Assembly (NCBI GenBank): GCA_017640665.1
Contig: JAEPQE010000004.1
Location: 1 to 64,000 of the forward strand
Source: Balneolaceae bacterium
GTDB taxonomy: Bacteria; Bacteroidota; Rhodothermia; Balneolales; Balneolaceae
DNA: 64,000 nt
Direction of reading: 5' to 3'
Every line of letters begins with the position of its first letter. Position 1 is the first letter of the stretch. Shown one piece after another: positions 44,316-53,635 of this stretch. The notes beneath the pieces are model-generated. The model ran no database searches. It saw nothing but the letters and a program-made list of their open reading frames with translations, and had not been told where the DNA came from. The translations under genes were made by a program, and so were the position numbers.

Positions 44316-45065
44316 ATGAATCAGATCGGGGTAGAAACCACTCAACATGTAAAACTAAACTATAATCCGGCCCCAATTGGAGATCGCCTGATAGCCTTTC
44401 TTATCGACGGTTTTACTCTAATGGCATTCTACTTTGTAGCGATGATGGCTTTTGGGTTTGCAAGCAGTTTTAGTGATTCAATGAATGAGTTTGTCGCTGA
44501 AAACCAATGGATCATTTATGCGGTGTATATGATTCCATCATTCTTTTACCACCTGATTTTTGAGATAAGTTGGAATGGGAAATCGTTTGGAAAATGGTTG
44601 ATGGGGTTACAGGTCGTAAAAGTGGATGGTACTAATCCATCCATTGGTAATTATATCATTCGATGGATATTTCGTTTAGTAGAGATCACCTTAACGAGCG
44701 GGATGGTGGCATTTATTACTGTTTTGGTAAATGGGAAAGGTCAGCGTTTGGGAGATATCGCGGCAAAAACCTGTGTGATAAAGATCAGGAAGAAAGTGCA
44801 GCTTAGTGATACCATTTATTCTGAATTAAACGATGAGTACGAGGTGAAATATTCTGGAGTACAAAATTTGAGTGATGAGCAGATCAGAACAATTAAAGAT
44901 GTACTGGCTTCAAAAAAGGATTACGACCAATCAACCTGGTTTGTGATGGTTCAGCGGACAGCCAATATTATTCAGACGAAAATTGGTGTTCAAAAACTGG
45001 AATCAAACGCGGATGATTTTTTAGAACAGGTGATCAGAGATTATAATCACCTGCATCAATCATAA
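44316..45065 (+). CDS. RDD family protein
   Basis: A 249-residue membrane protein with an RDD domain. The motif starts PAPIGDRLIAFLIDGFTLM (Arg-Asp pattern in place of the classic RxxA..D) and continues EISWNGKSFGKWLMGLQVVKVDG and GQRLGDIAAKTCVI. Three membrane helices lie in residues 20-155; the C-terminal 90 residues are soluble. RDD proteins are thought to be transporters or membrane adaptors. It is divergent from the SpoIIM-like gene, the usual arrangement for this cluster. Its stop overlaps that of ctaB by 6 bp. Confidence 0.88.
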   Translation: MNQIGVETTQHVKLNYNPAPIGDRLIAFLIDGFTLMAFYFVAMMAFGFASSFSDSMNEFVAENQWIIYAVYMIPSFFYHLIFEISWNGKSFGKWLMGLQVVKVDGTNPSIGNYIIRWIFRLVEITLTSGMVAFITVLVNGKGQRLGDIAAKTCVIKIRKKVQLSDTIYSELNDEYEVKYSGVQNLSDEQIRTIKDVLASKKDYDQSTWFVMVQRTANIIQTKIGVQKLESNADDFLEQVIRDYNHLHQS

Positions 45066-45965
45066 GAAGAGCATGTCCACAAATACAGCTACCCAAATCA
45101 TTGGCAGATAGATGATAGAAGCGAACATCAACTTGCGTGCATTCAGTCTTGAGCGTTCAAGAGCGAAACGGATTCCGTACACAAAAAAGATGGCAGCGAA
45201 AATGATGCTTAAAGTCAGAAATACGAGTCCTGCGATATTTAAAGCAAAAACGGCATAGCTGATTGGGAAAAGTAGCAGAGTACAAAGGATAGCATAGAAA
45301 GCTGTTTTCTTGCCTTCGGTATCATCTTTCGGAAGCATTTTAAAGCCTGCTCCAGAGTAATCGTCTTTATACATCCAGGCGATGGCCATTACGTGTGGGA
45401 TTTGCCAGAGGAATAAAATTCCAAAGAAAAGCCACATTCCGGGATCAGAAATGGTTCCGGTTGCTGCTGCCCATCCACCTACAGGAGGAAGTGCTCCGGG
45501 AACGGCACCAATCAAAATATTAAATGCAGAAACACGCTTCATGGGAGTGTATGCTGCGAGATAAATAAGTGCTGTTGCAAAAGAAACGATTCCGGCAACG
45601 GGATTTACCATTAACACCAAATAGGTGAGTCCGGTAAATAATAAAGTGAGAGAAAAAATAGCTCCTTGTTTTGCTGGGACACGCTGAGCAGGCAAAGGTC
45701 GTTGCTCCGTTCGTTTCATCAGTCCGTCTAGGTTACGCTCCATAAACTGGTTATGAGCTCCGGTACCTGCAGCAATCAGATAGGTTCCTATGACGGCATG
45801 AATCATCGTAAGAAAGTCGATGGAACCTGCACTACCTACTACAAAACCGACTAGCATACTGATTAAAACAGCGAAAGTAATTCCTGGCTTAGTTAGTTGG
45901 TAGTAGTCTGAAATGGTCTCGGAAAACGAACGTCCGATCAATACTTTTTCTTCTTGTGAACTCAT
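45060..45965 (-). CDS. ctaB: heme o synthase (protoheme IX farnesyltransferase)
   Basis: Membrane prenyltransferase that adds a farnesyl group to heme B, giving heme O for cytochrome oxidase. From the ATG at 45965 it is 301 residues, the normal length; an open frame running 26 residues further upstream ends at the ctaA start and is unlikely to be translated. The allylic diphosphate site is NQFMERNLDGLMKRTEQRPLP (NxxxDxxxxR pattern), and the second aspartate motif is near YKDDYSGAG. It is divergent from ctaA, 78 bp apart; the pair makes heme A. Confidence 0.95.
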   Translation of the reverse strand: MSSQEEKVLIGRSFSETISDYYQLTKPGITFAVLISMLVGFVVGSAGSIDFLTMIHAVIGTYLIAAGTGAHNQFMERNLDGLMKRTEQRPLPAQRVPAKQGAIFSLTLLFTGLTYLVLMVNPVAGIVSFATALIYLAAYTPMKRVSAFNILIGAVPGALPPVGGWAAATGTISDPGMWLFFGILFLWQIPHVMAIAWMYKDDYSGAGFKMLPKDDTEGKKTAFYAILCTLLLFPISYAVFALNIAGLVFLTLSIIFAAIFFVYGIRFALERSRLNARKLMFASIIYLPMIWVAVFVDMLFL

Positions 45966-46043
45966 GAATTTCTTTGAATAGAAACGTATTTTTAGAGACT
46001 CTAAAGTTAACCAATTCATCACAATATTGGTACCCGTTTCCAC

Positions 46044-47075
46044 ATGAAATTAAATGCCTATCAAAAAACCGCGATAACCACTGTAGCTGCAACTCTCTTT
46101 TTGATTCTTGTTGGAGGTTTGGTACGATCTACCGGAGCAGGTATGGGCTGCCCGGATTGGCCGAAATGTTTCGGGCAATGGATTCCACCTACAGATGAAA
46201 CCGAGTTACCATCAGACTACCAAACCGTTTTTCTGGAACAGCGAATAGAGAAAAACCAAAAAATTGTAGGCTATCTGGATGCTCTGGGATTCGAAGAACT
46301 TGGAGATAAAATTGAAAACGACCCAAAGGTGAAGGTTCCTGAAGAGTTCAATGCCATTAAAACATGGACAGAATATGTGAACCGATTGGTAGGAGCCATT
46401 ATAGGCTTGCTCGTTTTTGCGACCTTTATTACCTCTTTCAGGTATTGGAACTCAGATCGATCGATTACCATAGTTTCAGGGATCGCATTTTTTCTAACCG
46501 GATTTCAAGGGTGGCTAGGCTCGATAGTTGTAAGTACTAATCTTTTGCCTGGCACTATTACCATTCACATGATATTAGCACTGGTTATTGTAAATGTGCT
46601 TCTCTATGGTGTTTTTAAAGCTACATCAGGGTTTGTGAGCATCGAAATTGGTTCAGAACTAAAGAAGAAAATTTATTGGATAACCATTGGTTTGTTAGTA
46701 TTGACTACTATTCAACTCGTGCTGGGTACCCAGGTCCGGGAAGCGATTGATGCTATCAAACTCACGACCGATAGAGCAAACTGGATCGATGAAACTGGGA
46801 ATATTTTCTTGATTCATCGAAGCTTTTCATGGCTGGTAGTGATTGCAGGAGCTTATTTGTTCTACGTTATAAAAAATGGTGGTGTAAAGGGTGTACTTTA
46901 TAAACTTAGTGTCTCAAATGTAGCCCTCATTTTCTTGCAGATTGCAGCAGGAGTAGCTCTGGAATTCCTTGAAATGCCACCGGCTTTCCAGGTAGTACAC
47001 TTGGTGGGGATAGCGCTTATGGTTTGCGCGCAGTTTCTGTTGATACTAATGGTAAGATTAAGAACAGAGCATTAA
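46044..47075 (+). CDS. ctaA: heme A synthase (COX15/CtaA family)
   Basis: Membrane enzyme that oxidises heme O to heme A. The 343 residues have eight predicted helices. The first loop has GGLVRSTGAGMGCPDWPKCF, with a CxxxxxxC pair close after. Heme-ligand histidines are in TITIHMILALV, NIFLIHRSFSWLVV and FQVVHLVGIALM. The N-terminal loop is expanded (about residues 50-105) compared with many CtaA proteins. It shows that the organism uses aa3-type cytochrome oxidase. The TAA overlaps the stop of the convergent MerR gene. Confidence 0.95.
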   Translation: MKLNAYQKTAITTVAATLFLILVGGLVRSTGAGMGCPDWPKCFGQWIPPTDETELPSDYQTVFLEQRIEKNQKIVGYLDALGFEELGDKIENDPKVKVPEEFNAIKTWTEYVNRLVGAIIGLLVFATFITSFRYWNSDRSITIVSGIAFFLTGFQGWLGSIVVSTNLLPGTITIHMILALVIVNVLLYGVFKATSGFVSIEIGSELKKKIYWITIGLLVLTTIQLVLGTQVREAIDAIKLTTDRANWIDETGNIFLIHRSFSWLVVIAGAYLFYVIKNGGVKGVLYKLSVSNVALIFLQIAAGVALEFLEMPPAFQVVHLVGIALMVCAQFLLILMVRLRTEH

Positions 47076-47398
47076 AGCTTCTCAAGTAATTGATTGAGGA
47101 AAACCTTCATCTCTGCAAGATCTTTTCTCAAATCAGCTGAAAGATCCTGATGTTCACCCGATTCAGAAGTATCGCCATTGAGAACTTTTCTAACACCTTC
47201 GCTGGTAAATTTTTTCTCTTCCAGAAGTTCTTTGATCTTGAAAATGAGATTTACTTCTTCTTCTTTGTAAGCTCGGTTCCCGGCGCTGTTCTTTTTTGGA
47301 CTTAGTTGGGCGTAGGTTTTTTCCCAATTTCTCAACACATGCGGGGCAAGTCCTGTAAGTTTACTCACTTCTCCCATCGAGTAATACAATTTTTTCAT
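47072..47398 (-). CDS. MerR family transcriptional regulator
   Basis: A 108-residue regulator. MKKLYYSMGEVSKLTGLAPH and RNWEKTYAQLSP form the MerR winged helix-turn-helix. NSAGNRAYKEEEVNLIFKIK and LLEEKKFTSEGVRKVL complete it, and a short helix ends the protein. No cysteine metal site is present, so it is not a metal sensor of the MerR/CueR kind. The frame is open upstream to 47452, but ATG 47398 gives the standard family start. It lies between ctaA (convergent) and a GT2 gene (divergent, 81 bp). Confidence 0.88.
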   Translation of the reverse strand: MKKLYYSMGEVSKLTGLAPHVLRNWEKTYAQLSPKKNSAGNRAYKEEEVNLIFKIKELLEEKKFTSEGVRKVLNGDTSESGEHQDLSADLRKDLAEMKVFLNQLLEKL

Positions 47399-47479
47399 AG
47401 CATCCAGAAAGTGTATTTTAGGCAACAATTTTAGTTCAGTTAAGAAAATCATTTCTAACCTTTTTTAAAAGAATCCATT

Positions 47480-48433
47480 TTGGCAGTTGAGGAAAAAAAT
47501 TATCCGGTCGATATCAGCATAGTGATCCCGCTCTATAATGAAGAAGAATCACTCCCTGAACTGGAACAGGCTATTGAATCAGCATTAAAAGGCTCATTTA
47601 CTTACGAAATAATATTTGTAGACGACGGTTCCTCAGACTTGTCCTGGGAAGTAGTAAAGAGTCTTGAAGCAAAAGGTGATTATATAAAAGGAATTTCATT
47701 TCGAAATAACTACGGCAAGAGCACCGCTTTACAAGCAGGCTTTGAGAAAGCGAGAGGTGAGTTTGTCATTACAATGGATGCGGATTTACAAGATGACCCT
47801 AATGAAGTACCCGAAATGGTTCAGATGCTGAAAGACGGTTACGACCTGGTGAGCGGATGGAAAAAAGAGCGTCACGATCCCATCTCAAAAACAGTCCCTT
47901 CAAAATTCTTCAATTTTGTTACCCGGATTTCGGCAGGAATCAAACTGCATGATTTCAACTGCGGGTTAAAAGCCTATAAAAGTGATGTTATCAAGAATAT
48001 CTATTTATATGGAGAGCTTCATCGGTATGTACCTATGCTAGCAAAAAGAGCAGGTTTTGGGAGAATAACTGAGAAAGTAGTGAAGCACCATCCCAGAAAA
48101 TATGGGAATACTAAATTCGGACTTTCAAGATTCATTAACGGATTTCTGGATTTGGTGACTATTCTGTTCGTTCAACGATACTTGCAAAAACCCATGCACT
48201 TTTTTGGGTTGATTGGAGTATTACTGCTTATGGTGGGTGGAGCAATAAATATTTATATGGCGTTTCTTCGGTTAGTGATGGATACAGGTATTGGTAATCG
48301 CCCGCTACTTTTCTTAGGAATTCTCTTGATGGTGCTTGGGGTTCAATTCTTTTCAACCGGACTCATCGGTGAATTGATCAACAAAAACCACGTTGAGCAC
48401 CAAAAACCTAAAATTAGAGAAGAGATTGACTAG
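47480..48433 (+). CDS. glycosyltransferase family 2 protein (DPM1/GtrB-like)
   Basis: A 317-residue inner-membrane polyprenyl-phosphate glycosyltransferase. The GT-A domain has DISIVIPLYNEEESLPELE, VDDGSSD and MDADLQDDP (the DxD), then HDFNCGLKAYK. Two C-terminal membrane helices (about 235-290) match the GtrB/ArnC group, which loads a sugar onto undecaprenyl phosphate. The start is a TTG at 47480, giving the expected N-terminus. The convergent ArnT-like membrane glycosyltransferase next door could use the lipid-linked sugar it makes; their stops overlap. Confidence 0.9.
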   Translation: MAVEEKNYPVDISIVIPLYNEEESLPELEQAIESALKGSFTYEIIFVDDGSSDLSWEVVKSLEAKGDYIKGISFRNNYGKSTALQAGFEKARGEFVITMDADLQDDPNEVPEMVQMLKDGYDLVSGWKKERHDPISKTVPSKFFNFVTRISAGIKLHDFNCGLKAYKSDVIKNIYLYGELHRYVPMLAKRAGFGRITEKVVKHHPRKYGNTKFGLSRFINGFLDLVTILFVQRYLQKPMHFFGLIGVLLLMVGGAINIYMAFLRLVMDTGIGNRPLLFLGILLMVLGVQFFSTGLIGELINKNHVEHQKPKIREEID

Positions 48434-49791
48434 TTTATTTTTTGGTACACACTGATTTCGATCGTGTGAAATCCCCAGGATAAATGATCTTCAGCTCCGA
48501 TAAAGAAGTCAGTATAGCTTTCGATCTTCTTGTAGCTTGATTGTCGGTTTTGTAACCAATCTTGCATTTCCGTGTCCGGTACTTCTTTCCAAAGTAGAAA
48601 ATCAGCCGGGGTGTTAGCCTGCTTTTCCGATTCCGTTAATGCGTGGTAGTTTCTAATCTGGCTAGAAACCCCGGGCATTTTCTCATATAAAGTATATCGG
48701 GTTCTGTACGTACCTACATTAGAAATTATGGTACTCTCTTCAGAAATATTGTTACTCAATACTTCATTGGCTTTCCATAAATCGGACCAGCTGTTAAAAA
48801 TGACTACATATTGGAAAAAGAAGAAGAATCCGGCTGCAAAAAAAGTCCCTTTTTTTGCTTTTGCTAATGAAGCTTTGAAATTAAAAACAAGTAAAGGCGC
48901 CGAAAAGACCAATCCAAATAGAATATGCTTTTGCGCTGAAACAGGGTTTCCTGTTACGATGTGAAATAAAGGCCATAAGAGTAATCCACCAAAGAATAAT
49001 AAAAACCACCTTTTTGGGAGGTCAATTTTAGTTCGGACGCTAAGATAACTCAGGATAAAAGGAAGGAGAATGAAGACGCTTATTCCGAGCGAATATAGAC
49101 TATTGAACCCGAGTCGCACGGAATTGACTGTATATGAATCATAAGAAACAGGAATAATAGAATTGAATACTAAAAAATTATGCGCCATAACAATAGACCC
49201 GGAAACACCACATAAAACAATAAGAGGAAGGAGCGATTTTCGTTCATATACTAATACAAGAAACAGCATCAGGAATGGAAAGAATACGATGAAGGCGTAT
49301 TTAGCCAGAACTGCCAGCCCCGAAAATAATGCGGCTAATACTATAAACCCGATTTTTTTCTTTTGAACAAGCACCACGGCTAATGTAAATAAAAGGAGCC
49401 CCGGAACATCGTATACAGCTATTTGGCTAAACGTCCAGAATGGAGCAAAAAGAGCAATCATTAAAACTGATAATCGGGCATCTTTTTCATTTAAAAACTT
49501 CTTCGAGTAGAGATAGATTAGATACAGGATGGTGGTACCCATCAAAACAGTTACTATCCTTAAGCCAATCAATGATGTAAAAGAGTACACCCAGCCAGCG
49601 AATAAACTCCAGATAAAGGGACTTCCGTTATGCCATGAAGAGTAGGTGTCGGGTAAGCCGTTCAGGAGTTCTAATCCCGATAGAATATAGATTCCTTCAT
49701 CTCCACTAGGTCCTTGTTTCAGAAAAATAACCAAGGTTATGTTCACAAAAAGAAAAGTTAAAAGGATAGTGCGAATTTCAGGAACCTTCAT
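48430..49791 (-). CDS. ArnT-like family 39 glycosyltransferase, integral membrane
   Basis: A 453-residue protein with about eleven membrane helices. The acidic pair in GPSGDEGIYILSGLELLNGL after helix 1 is the metal or catalytic motif of GT-C (PMT_2/ArnT) enzymes. The C-terminal 100 residues are periplasmic. It would move a sugar from a polyprenyl-phosphate carrier to an acceptor in the periplasm, possibly supplied by the neighbouring GtrB-like enzyme. The substrate is unknown. The stop codon is shared with the GT2 gene as a 4-bp CTAG overlap. Confidence 0.85.
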   Translation of the reverse strand: MKVPEIRTILLTFLFVNITLVIFLKQGPSGDEGIYILSGLELLNGLPDTYSSWHNGSPFIWSLFAGWVYSFTSLIGLRIVTVLMGTTILYLIYLYSKKFLNEKDARLSVLMIALFAPFWTFSQIAVYDVPGLLLFTLAVVLVQKKKIGFIVLAALFSGLAVLAKYAFIVFFPFLMLFLVLVYERKSLLPLIVLCGVSGSIVMAHNFLVFNSIIPVSYDSYTVNSVRLGFNSLYSLGISVFILLPFILSYLSVRTKIDLPKRWFLLFFGGLLLWPLFHIVTGNPVSAQKHILFGLVFSAPLLVFNFKASLAKAKKGTFFAAGFFFFFQYVVIFNSWSDLWKANEVLSNNISEESTIISNVGTYRTRYTLYEKMPGVSSQIRNYHALTESEKQANTPADFLLWKEVPDTEMQDWLQNRQSSYKKIESYTDFFIGAEDHLSWGFHTIEISVYQKIN

Positions 49792-50048
49792 TAAGAATTA
49801 AGTTGCTTATAATCTGTTTATGGTGAAGTAGTAAATATACAGTGAGCAACTCACATTTATACATCTCTTTATAAAAGCCAAAATCAAACCAAACAATATC
49901 ATTGATAAGAGTAAGGTTAATAGCGATGACTATCGAATAAGAAGAATCTTAAAATACTCCTTCTTTCCTGATAATGGATGGTACAATTCGTATTTTCTAT
50001 TCTTAAAAATTTGAAAATATCTCTACAAAGAAAATTGTTAAATAATTG

Positions 50049-50870
50049 ATGTCTCGTTTTTCCCCATTATTAATAATTCTTCCATTTTTTTCCTTTTCTT
50101 TATTGGCTCAGGATTCCACCGATGTCTATGAAGAACCGATATTATATCATGAATATTCTGAGTGTTTGAGAGAGATTTTTAATGCCGCGGATAGCATAAA
50201 AGCTGAAAGCTCTGAAGCTACAGAGATACATTATTTAAAAGAAAACAGACTTAACTGCGAGCAGAGCAGCCCTGTAAGTAGAAGGATTTCACTCCGGTAT
50301 TTGGAATGGGGAGATACTGTTTATGATGACAAAGGCGTGAAAGAAGATGTAGATAAAAAAGAACTCTTTAAGGAAGGACTGATGTGGGGAAGAATAGCTG
50401 TAGAAGAAGATACCCTCAACCATTTAAACTATGAGAATCTTTCTATGGGCTTTGCCGCTGTAATTTCTGTTTCAGGGTTGAAAGGAAAAGCAAATATGGC
50501 AGATAGTGTCCGAATATTTGCTGAGAAAGCAATCATGCTCGATCCTAGAAATGATCGGGCATATCATATTTTGGGAAGATGGCATTACGAGGTTTCAAAG
50601 TTGAGCTGGTTCACAAGAATGTTATCCCGTGTGATTTTTGGAGAATCCCCTAAAGGATCTTTTGAAAGAGCAATCAACTATTTTGAGCAGGCTATAAAGT
50701 TAGACAATATTGCAGTGCATCGTTACTGGTTAGGAATGGCTTATCTTGAAAGCGGGAATAAAGAAGAGGCCCTAGAGCAGTTTACCATACTACAGACCCT
50801 GCCCTTGGTTCAACATAACGATCAATACTTTAAAGACGAGGCAAAGAAGCTGATTGATAAGCATGGTTAG
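50049..50870 (+). CDS. exported tetratricopeptide repeat protein
   Basis: A 273-residue protein with a cleavable signal peptide (LLIILPFFSFSLLAQ, cut near residue 20) and no lipobox. Helical repeats follow; the last two are canonical TPRs (NDRAYHILGRWHYEVSKLSW, VHRYWLGMAYLESGNKEEAL). The protein resembles RMD1-like or 'TPR in periplasm' families by repeat spacing only. It lies 27 bp before a BamA-like barrel gene on the same strand, so an envelope role is likely. The ATG at 50049 is preferred to the TTG at 50046. Confidence 0.78.
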   Translation: MSRFSPLLIILPFFSFSLLAQDSTDVYEEPILYHEYSECLREIFNAADSIKAESSEATEIHYLKENRLNCEQSSPVSRRISLRYLEWGDTVYDDKGVKEDVDKKELFKEGLMWGRIAVEEDTLNHLNYENLSMGFAAVISVSGLKGKANMADSVRIFAEKAIMLDPRNDRAYHILGRWHYEVSKLSWFTRMLSRVIFGESPKGSFERAINYFEQAIKLDNIAVHRYWLGMAYLESGNKEEALEQFTILQTLPLVQHNDQYFKDEAKKLIDKHG

Positions 50871-50897
50871 TTTTCAAACCACTGTCCGTCATTCGAT

Positions 50898-52022
50898 ATG
50901 AAAAAAGTTCTCATTCCATTTCTTTTATTGATACCAGTACTTACTTCAGCCCAGGACAGCTTGCGCACAGGAGTTAAGTATGGAATATTGCCTGTTCTTT
51001 CATTCAATTCCGATGACGGTGTTTTTATTGGGGGAGAAGTTAAACGGTACGATTATCGTGGGGCGCAGCCGTTTAAGTCCTTTACTCGTATCGCAGTGAA
51101 CTATAAAACAGACGGTGCTTTTTCCGCGGGGATTTATCGGGATGAAGTGGATATTTTTGGTACGGATATCCGCGTTGGCTGGGATGCCTTTTCCACCCAG
51201 AATTTTAATAATTACTATCTGGGGAATACTGATGAAATCGAATTCGATCGTGATCGTTTCGATACCACAAGTTTCTACTCCTTCAAATCATTTCGTTTAA
51301 ACGTTGGTGGAGCTACACGTTTTCCAATATCAAGAGAAGGAGGAACCAACCGCTTCGATTTTAAGACAGGTTTGAGGTTTGTATACGAAACTCCGTGGGG
51401 AACCCCAGAAAGCAGATTTATTAACAGTCAAAATATCGAAGGGAGCGATGGAGCTTTTTTGACCTTGCTTGATATTGGGTTAGTGCTTGAGCGTAGAAAC
51501 TCAGAATTTAGGGCACAGCGTGGGTATCAGCTTAGTACGGGTTTTAAATATGCTCCTCCTGGCATAAGTACTCATCATACCTTGGAAAATTATTTTCTTG
51601 GATTGGGTTTCCTTCCTTTGACTCGGAAAATACCGATTACACTTGCATCAAGAGTATCCTTCCAGAATACAGTTGGTAAAACGCCCTATTGGTTTACTCC
51701 TTTTTTGGGAGGAGGGACATCGCTAAGAGGGTACATGTATCGTCGGTTTACAAGTGATAATGCTTTATCGTACACTATTGAAGTTCGATCATGGCTCATT
51801 AAAGTACCTTTTAAAAATATTGAGATAGGAGCCAATATATTTTTAGATGGAGGTAGAGTTTTTTCAAATGATAACTGGTCAGAAGTGTTCATAAATCACA
51901 ATATTACATTGGGATTCGGGGGAGTTATGGCTATCTTCACCCCCGACTATATTTTGAAGTACGATATCGGTTTTTCTGAAGATGGCATAGGCATTTATTT
52001 GGGCACCGGGTACTCATTTTGA
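50898..52022 (+). CDS. BamA/TamA-like (surface antigen D15) outer-membrane beta-barrel protein
   Basis: A 374-residue protein with a signal peptide (LIPFLLLIPVLTSAQ) and a barrel of about 16 strands with alternating hydrophobic and polar residues. FLGGGTSLRGYMYRRF contains the LRGY motif, the Omp85 [VI]RG[YF] hallmark. The C-terminus ends in a phenylalanine after aromatic strands (GIYLGTGYSF). No POTRA domain is present, so it is not BamA itself; relatives are the POTRA-less Omp85 proteins of Bacteroidota, of unknown cargo. It is transcribed with the TPR gene before it. Confidence 0.85.
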   Translation: MKKVLIPFLLLIPVLTSAQDSLRTGVKYGILPVLSFNSDDGVFIGGEVKRYDYRGAQPFKSFTRIAVNYKTDGAFSAGIYRDEVDIFGTDIRVGWDAFSTQNFNNYYLGNTDEIEFDRDRFDTTSFYSFKSFRLNVGGATRFPISREGGTNRFDFKTGLRFVYETPWGTPESRFINSQNIEGSDGAFLTLLDIGLVLERRNSEFRAQRGYQLSTGFKYAPPGISTHHTLENYFLGLGFLPLTRKIPITLASRVSFQNTVGKTPYWFTPFLGGGTSLRGYMYRRFTSDNALSYTIEVRSWLIKVPFKNIEIGANIFLDGGRVFSNDNWSEVFINHNITLGFGGVMAIFTPDYILKYDIGFSEDGIGIYLGTGYSF

Positions 52023-52069
52023 TACAGTTAGATTTATCAAGACGGAATAAAAGATCACAGACGCATTAG

Positions 52070-53551
52070 ATGTTAAACACGCCTCTTCCTGAAATAATAG
52101 TAGGGCTTTACGCACTATCTGCATTTCTAATTACATTGTATTCGATCGGAGAATTTAATCTGGTTTACTATTTCCTCACTTCTGGAAAAAAAAACAGATT
52201 TCATCCTACAAGACCTGATTACAAAAGAGAGGAACTACCTCATGTAACGGTTCAACTACCTATGTACAATGAAAAGTACGTGGCAGAGGCACTTATTAAT
52301 TCATGTGCGAATTTAGATTATCCTTCTGATAAATTAGAAATTCAGGTAGTTGATGACTCAACTGATGAGACGGTTGATATTGTGGATGAACGAGCTACCT
52401 ATTGGAATGGTCAGGGTATTGATGTAAAAATAGTTCACAGAGAAAACCGGCAGGGTTTTAAAGCGGGTGCATTACGCGATGCTACACCTTCTGCAAAAGG
52501 TGAATTTATTGCCATTTTTGATGCTGATTTTCGCCCAAACCCAGACTTTCTTCTGAAAACCATTCCATATTTCCAGAATGAGAAAATTGGTATAGTTCAA
52601 GGAAGATGGGGACATTTGAACAGGAATTATTCTGCCCTGACGAAATCGCAGTCTATGTTTTTAGATATGTTCTTTGTAATTGAACAGCAAGCCAGGTCCC
52701 TAAGAAGCCTTTTCCTTAGATTTAATGGCTCCGGAGGTGTGTGGAGAAAATCTTGTATCGAAGATGCGGGTGGCTGGTCAGCCGATACCTTGTCGGAAGA
52801 TTTAGATTTAGCATACCGGGCACAGCTTAAAGACTGGAAAGTAATTTATGACACAGAAGTAGAAGCACCGGCAGAAATACCGGTAACTATTCTCGATTTT
52901 AAAGCACAACAATATCGGTGGACTAAAGGGAAAGCTCAGGTGATAAGAAAACTATCCGGATCAATCCGGAAGAAAAAACTTCCCTTTTTTGAAAAGCTGC
53001 ATATCTGGTTTGACCTGTATAACATATTGGCGATTCCAGCCATTATGGTGCTGGCACTTTTGAGCACCCCTCTGGCATTTATTTTACTAGAGACTAAAGA
53101 GTTTAACACATTTCTGTCATTCTTTTCGCTTGCATTAATTAATATAATTGTAGCTCCATGGTTTACATGGCTCACTCTAAGAAGATATAATGACAGTAAG
53201 TGGGGGACTTTTAAGGAGATTCTGACGTCATTCTTTCCATTTACTTTTTTGTTGCTGGGAATGTCTCTGTTTCAATTCACTTCAATGGTGGAAGGTTTTT
53301 TTAGCGACAACGCGTATTTCCATAGAACATCGAAATACAACATCACCAATAAATCGGACAGCTGGAAGGATAAAGTATATTCACCTAAGGAGATTCCACT
53401 GCTTACCTATTTTGAAGGTATTCTTTGTTTATACTTTATGTATGGATTATTTGTCGATTTTAAATACATGACCTTTGGCTTTTTACCTTTTCATCTCATC
53501 CTGACTATCGGTTTTGGTTATGTATTTATTTCCTCTTTCAAAAGAGCGTAG
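52070..53551 (+). CDS. glycosyltransferase family 2 protein (cellulose synthase-like)
   Basis: A 493-residue processive-type GT2. Two N-terminal helices surround HPTRPDYKREELPHVTVQLP. The catalytic core has VDDSTDETVD, IFDADFRP (DxD), TLSEDLDLAY (ED) and QQYRW (QxxRW), the four motifs of CesA-like enzymes. About four membrane helices form the C-terminal channel region. Bacteroidota relatives are annotated as CESA_CaSu_A2; a mannan, glucan or exopolysaccharide product is possible but not decided. It follows the barrel gene by 47 bp and is followed by a weak hairpin terminator. Confidence 0.9.
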   Translation: MLNTPLPEIIVGLYALSAFLITLYSIGEFNLVYYFLTSGKKNRFHPTRPDYKREELPHVTVQLPMYNEKYVAEALINSCANLDYPSDKLEIQVVDDSTDETVDIVDERATYWNGQGIDVKIVHRENRQGFKAGALRDATPSAKGEFIAIFDADFRPNPDFLLKTIPYFQNEKIGIVQGRWGHLNRNYSALTKSQSMFLDMFFVIEQQARSLRSLFLRFNGSGGVWRKSCIEDAGGWSADTLSEDLDLAYRAQLKDWKVIYDTEVEAPAEIPVTILDFKAQQYRWTKGKAQVIRKLSGSIRKKKLPFFEKLHIWFDLYNILAIPAIMVLALLSTPLAFILLETKEFNTFLSFFSLALINIIVAPWFTWLTLRRYNDSKWGTFKEILTSFFPFTFLLLGMSLFQFTSMVEGFFSDNAYFHRTSKYNITNKSDSWKDKVYSPKEIPLLTYFEGILCLYFMYGLFVDFKYMTFGFLPFHLILTIGFGYVFISSFKRA

Positions 53552-53556
53552 ATAAA

Positions 53557-53582
53557 AAGAGCCGAATTTCAACATCGGCTTT
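53557..53582 (+). terminator. possible terminator of the cellulose synthase-like gene
   Basis: AAAGAGCCGA then TCGGCTTT gives a 6-bp GC-containing stem with an 8-9 base loop, six bases after the stop. The T tract is short. Confidence 0.45.
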
Positions 53583-53635
53583 AAAACTAGTGACCAATAC
53601 TTTTCTCTTGAGCTGAACGCTCATTGATATATGGA

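Noticed and set aside
45966-46043. 26-residue N-terminal extension of CtaB
   Set aside because: It would fill the whole promoter gap up to ctaA and does not resemble the family; the ATG at 45965 gives the usual start.
49792-50048. Gap between the ArnT-like gene and the TPR gene
   Set aside because: Searched for a small gene, hairpin or promoter box; only AT-rich DNA without a convincing signal was seen.
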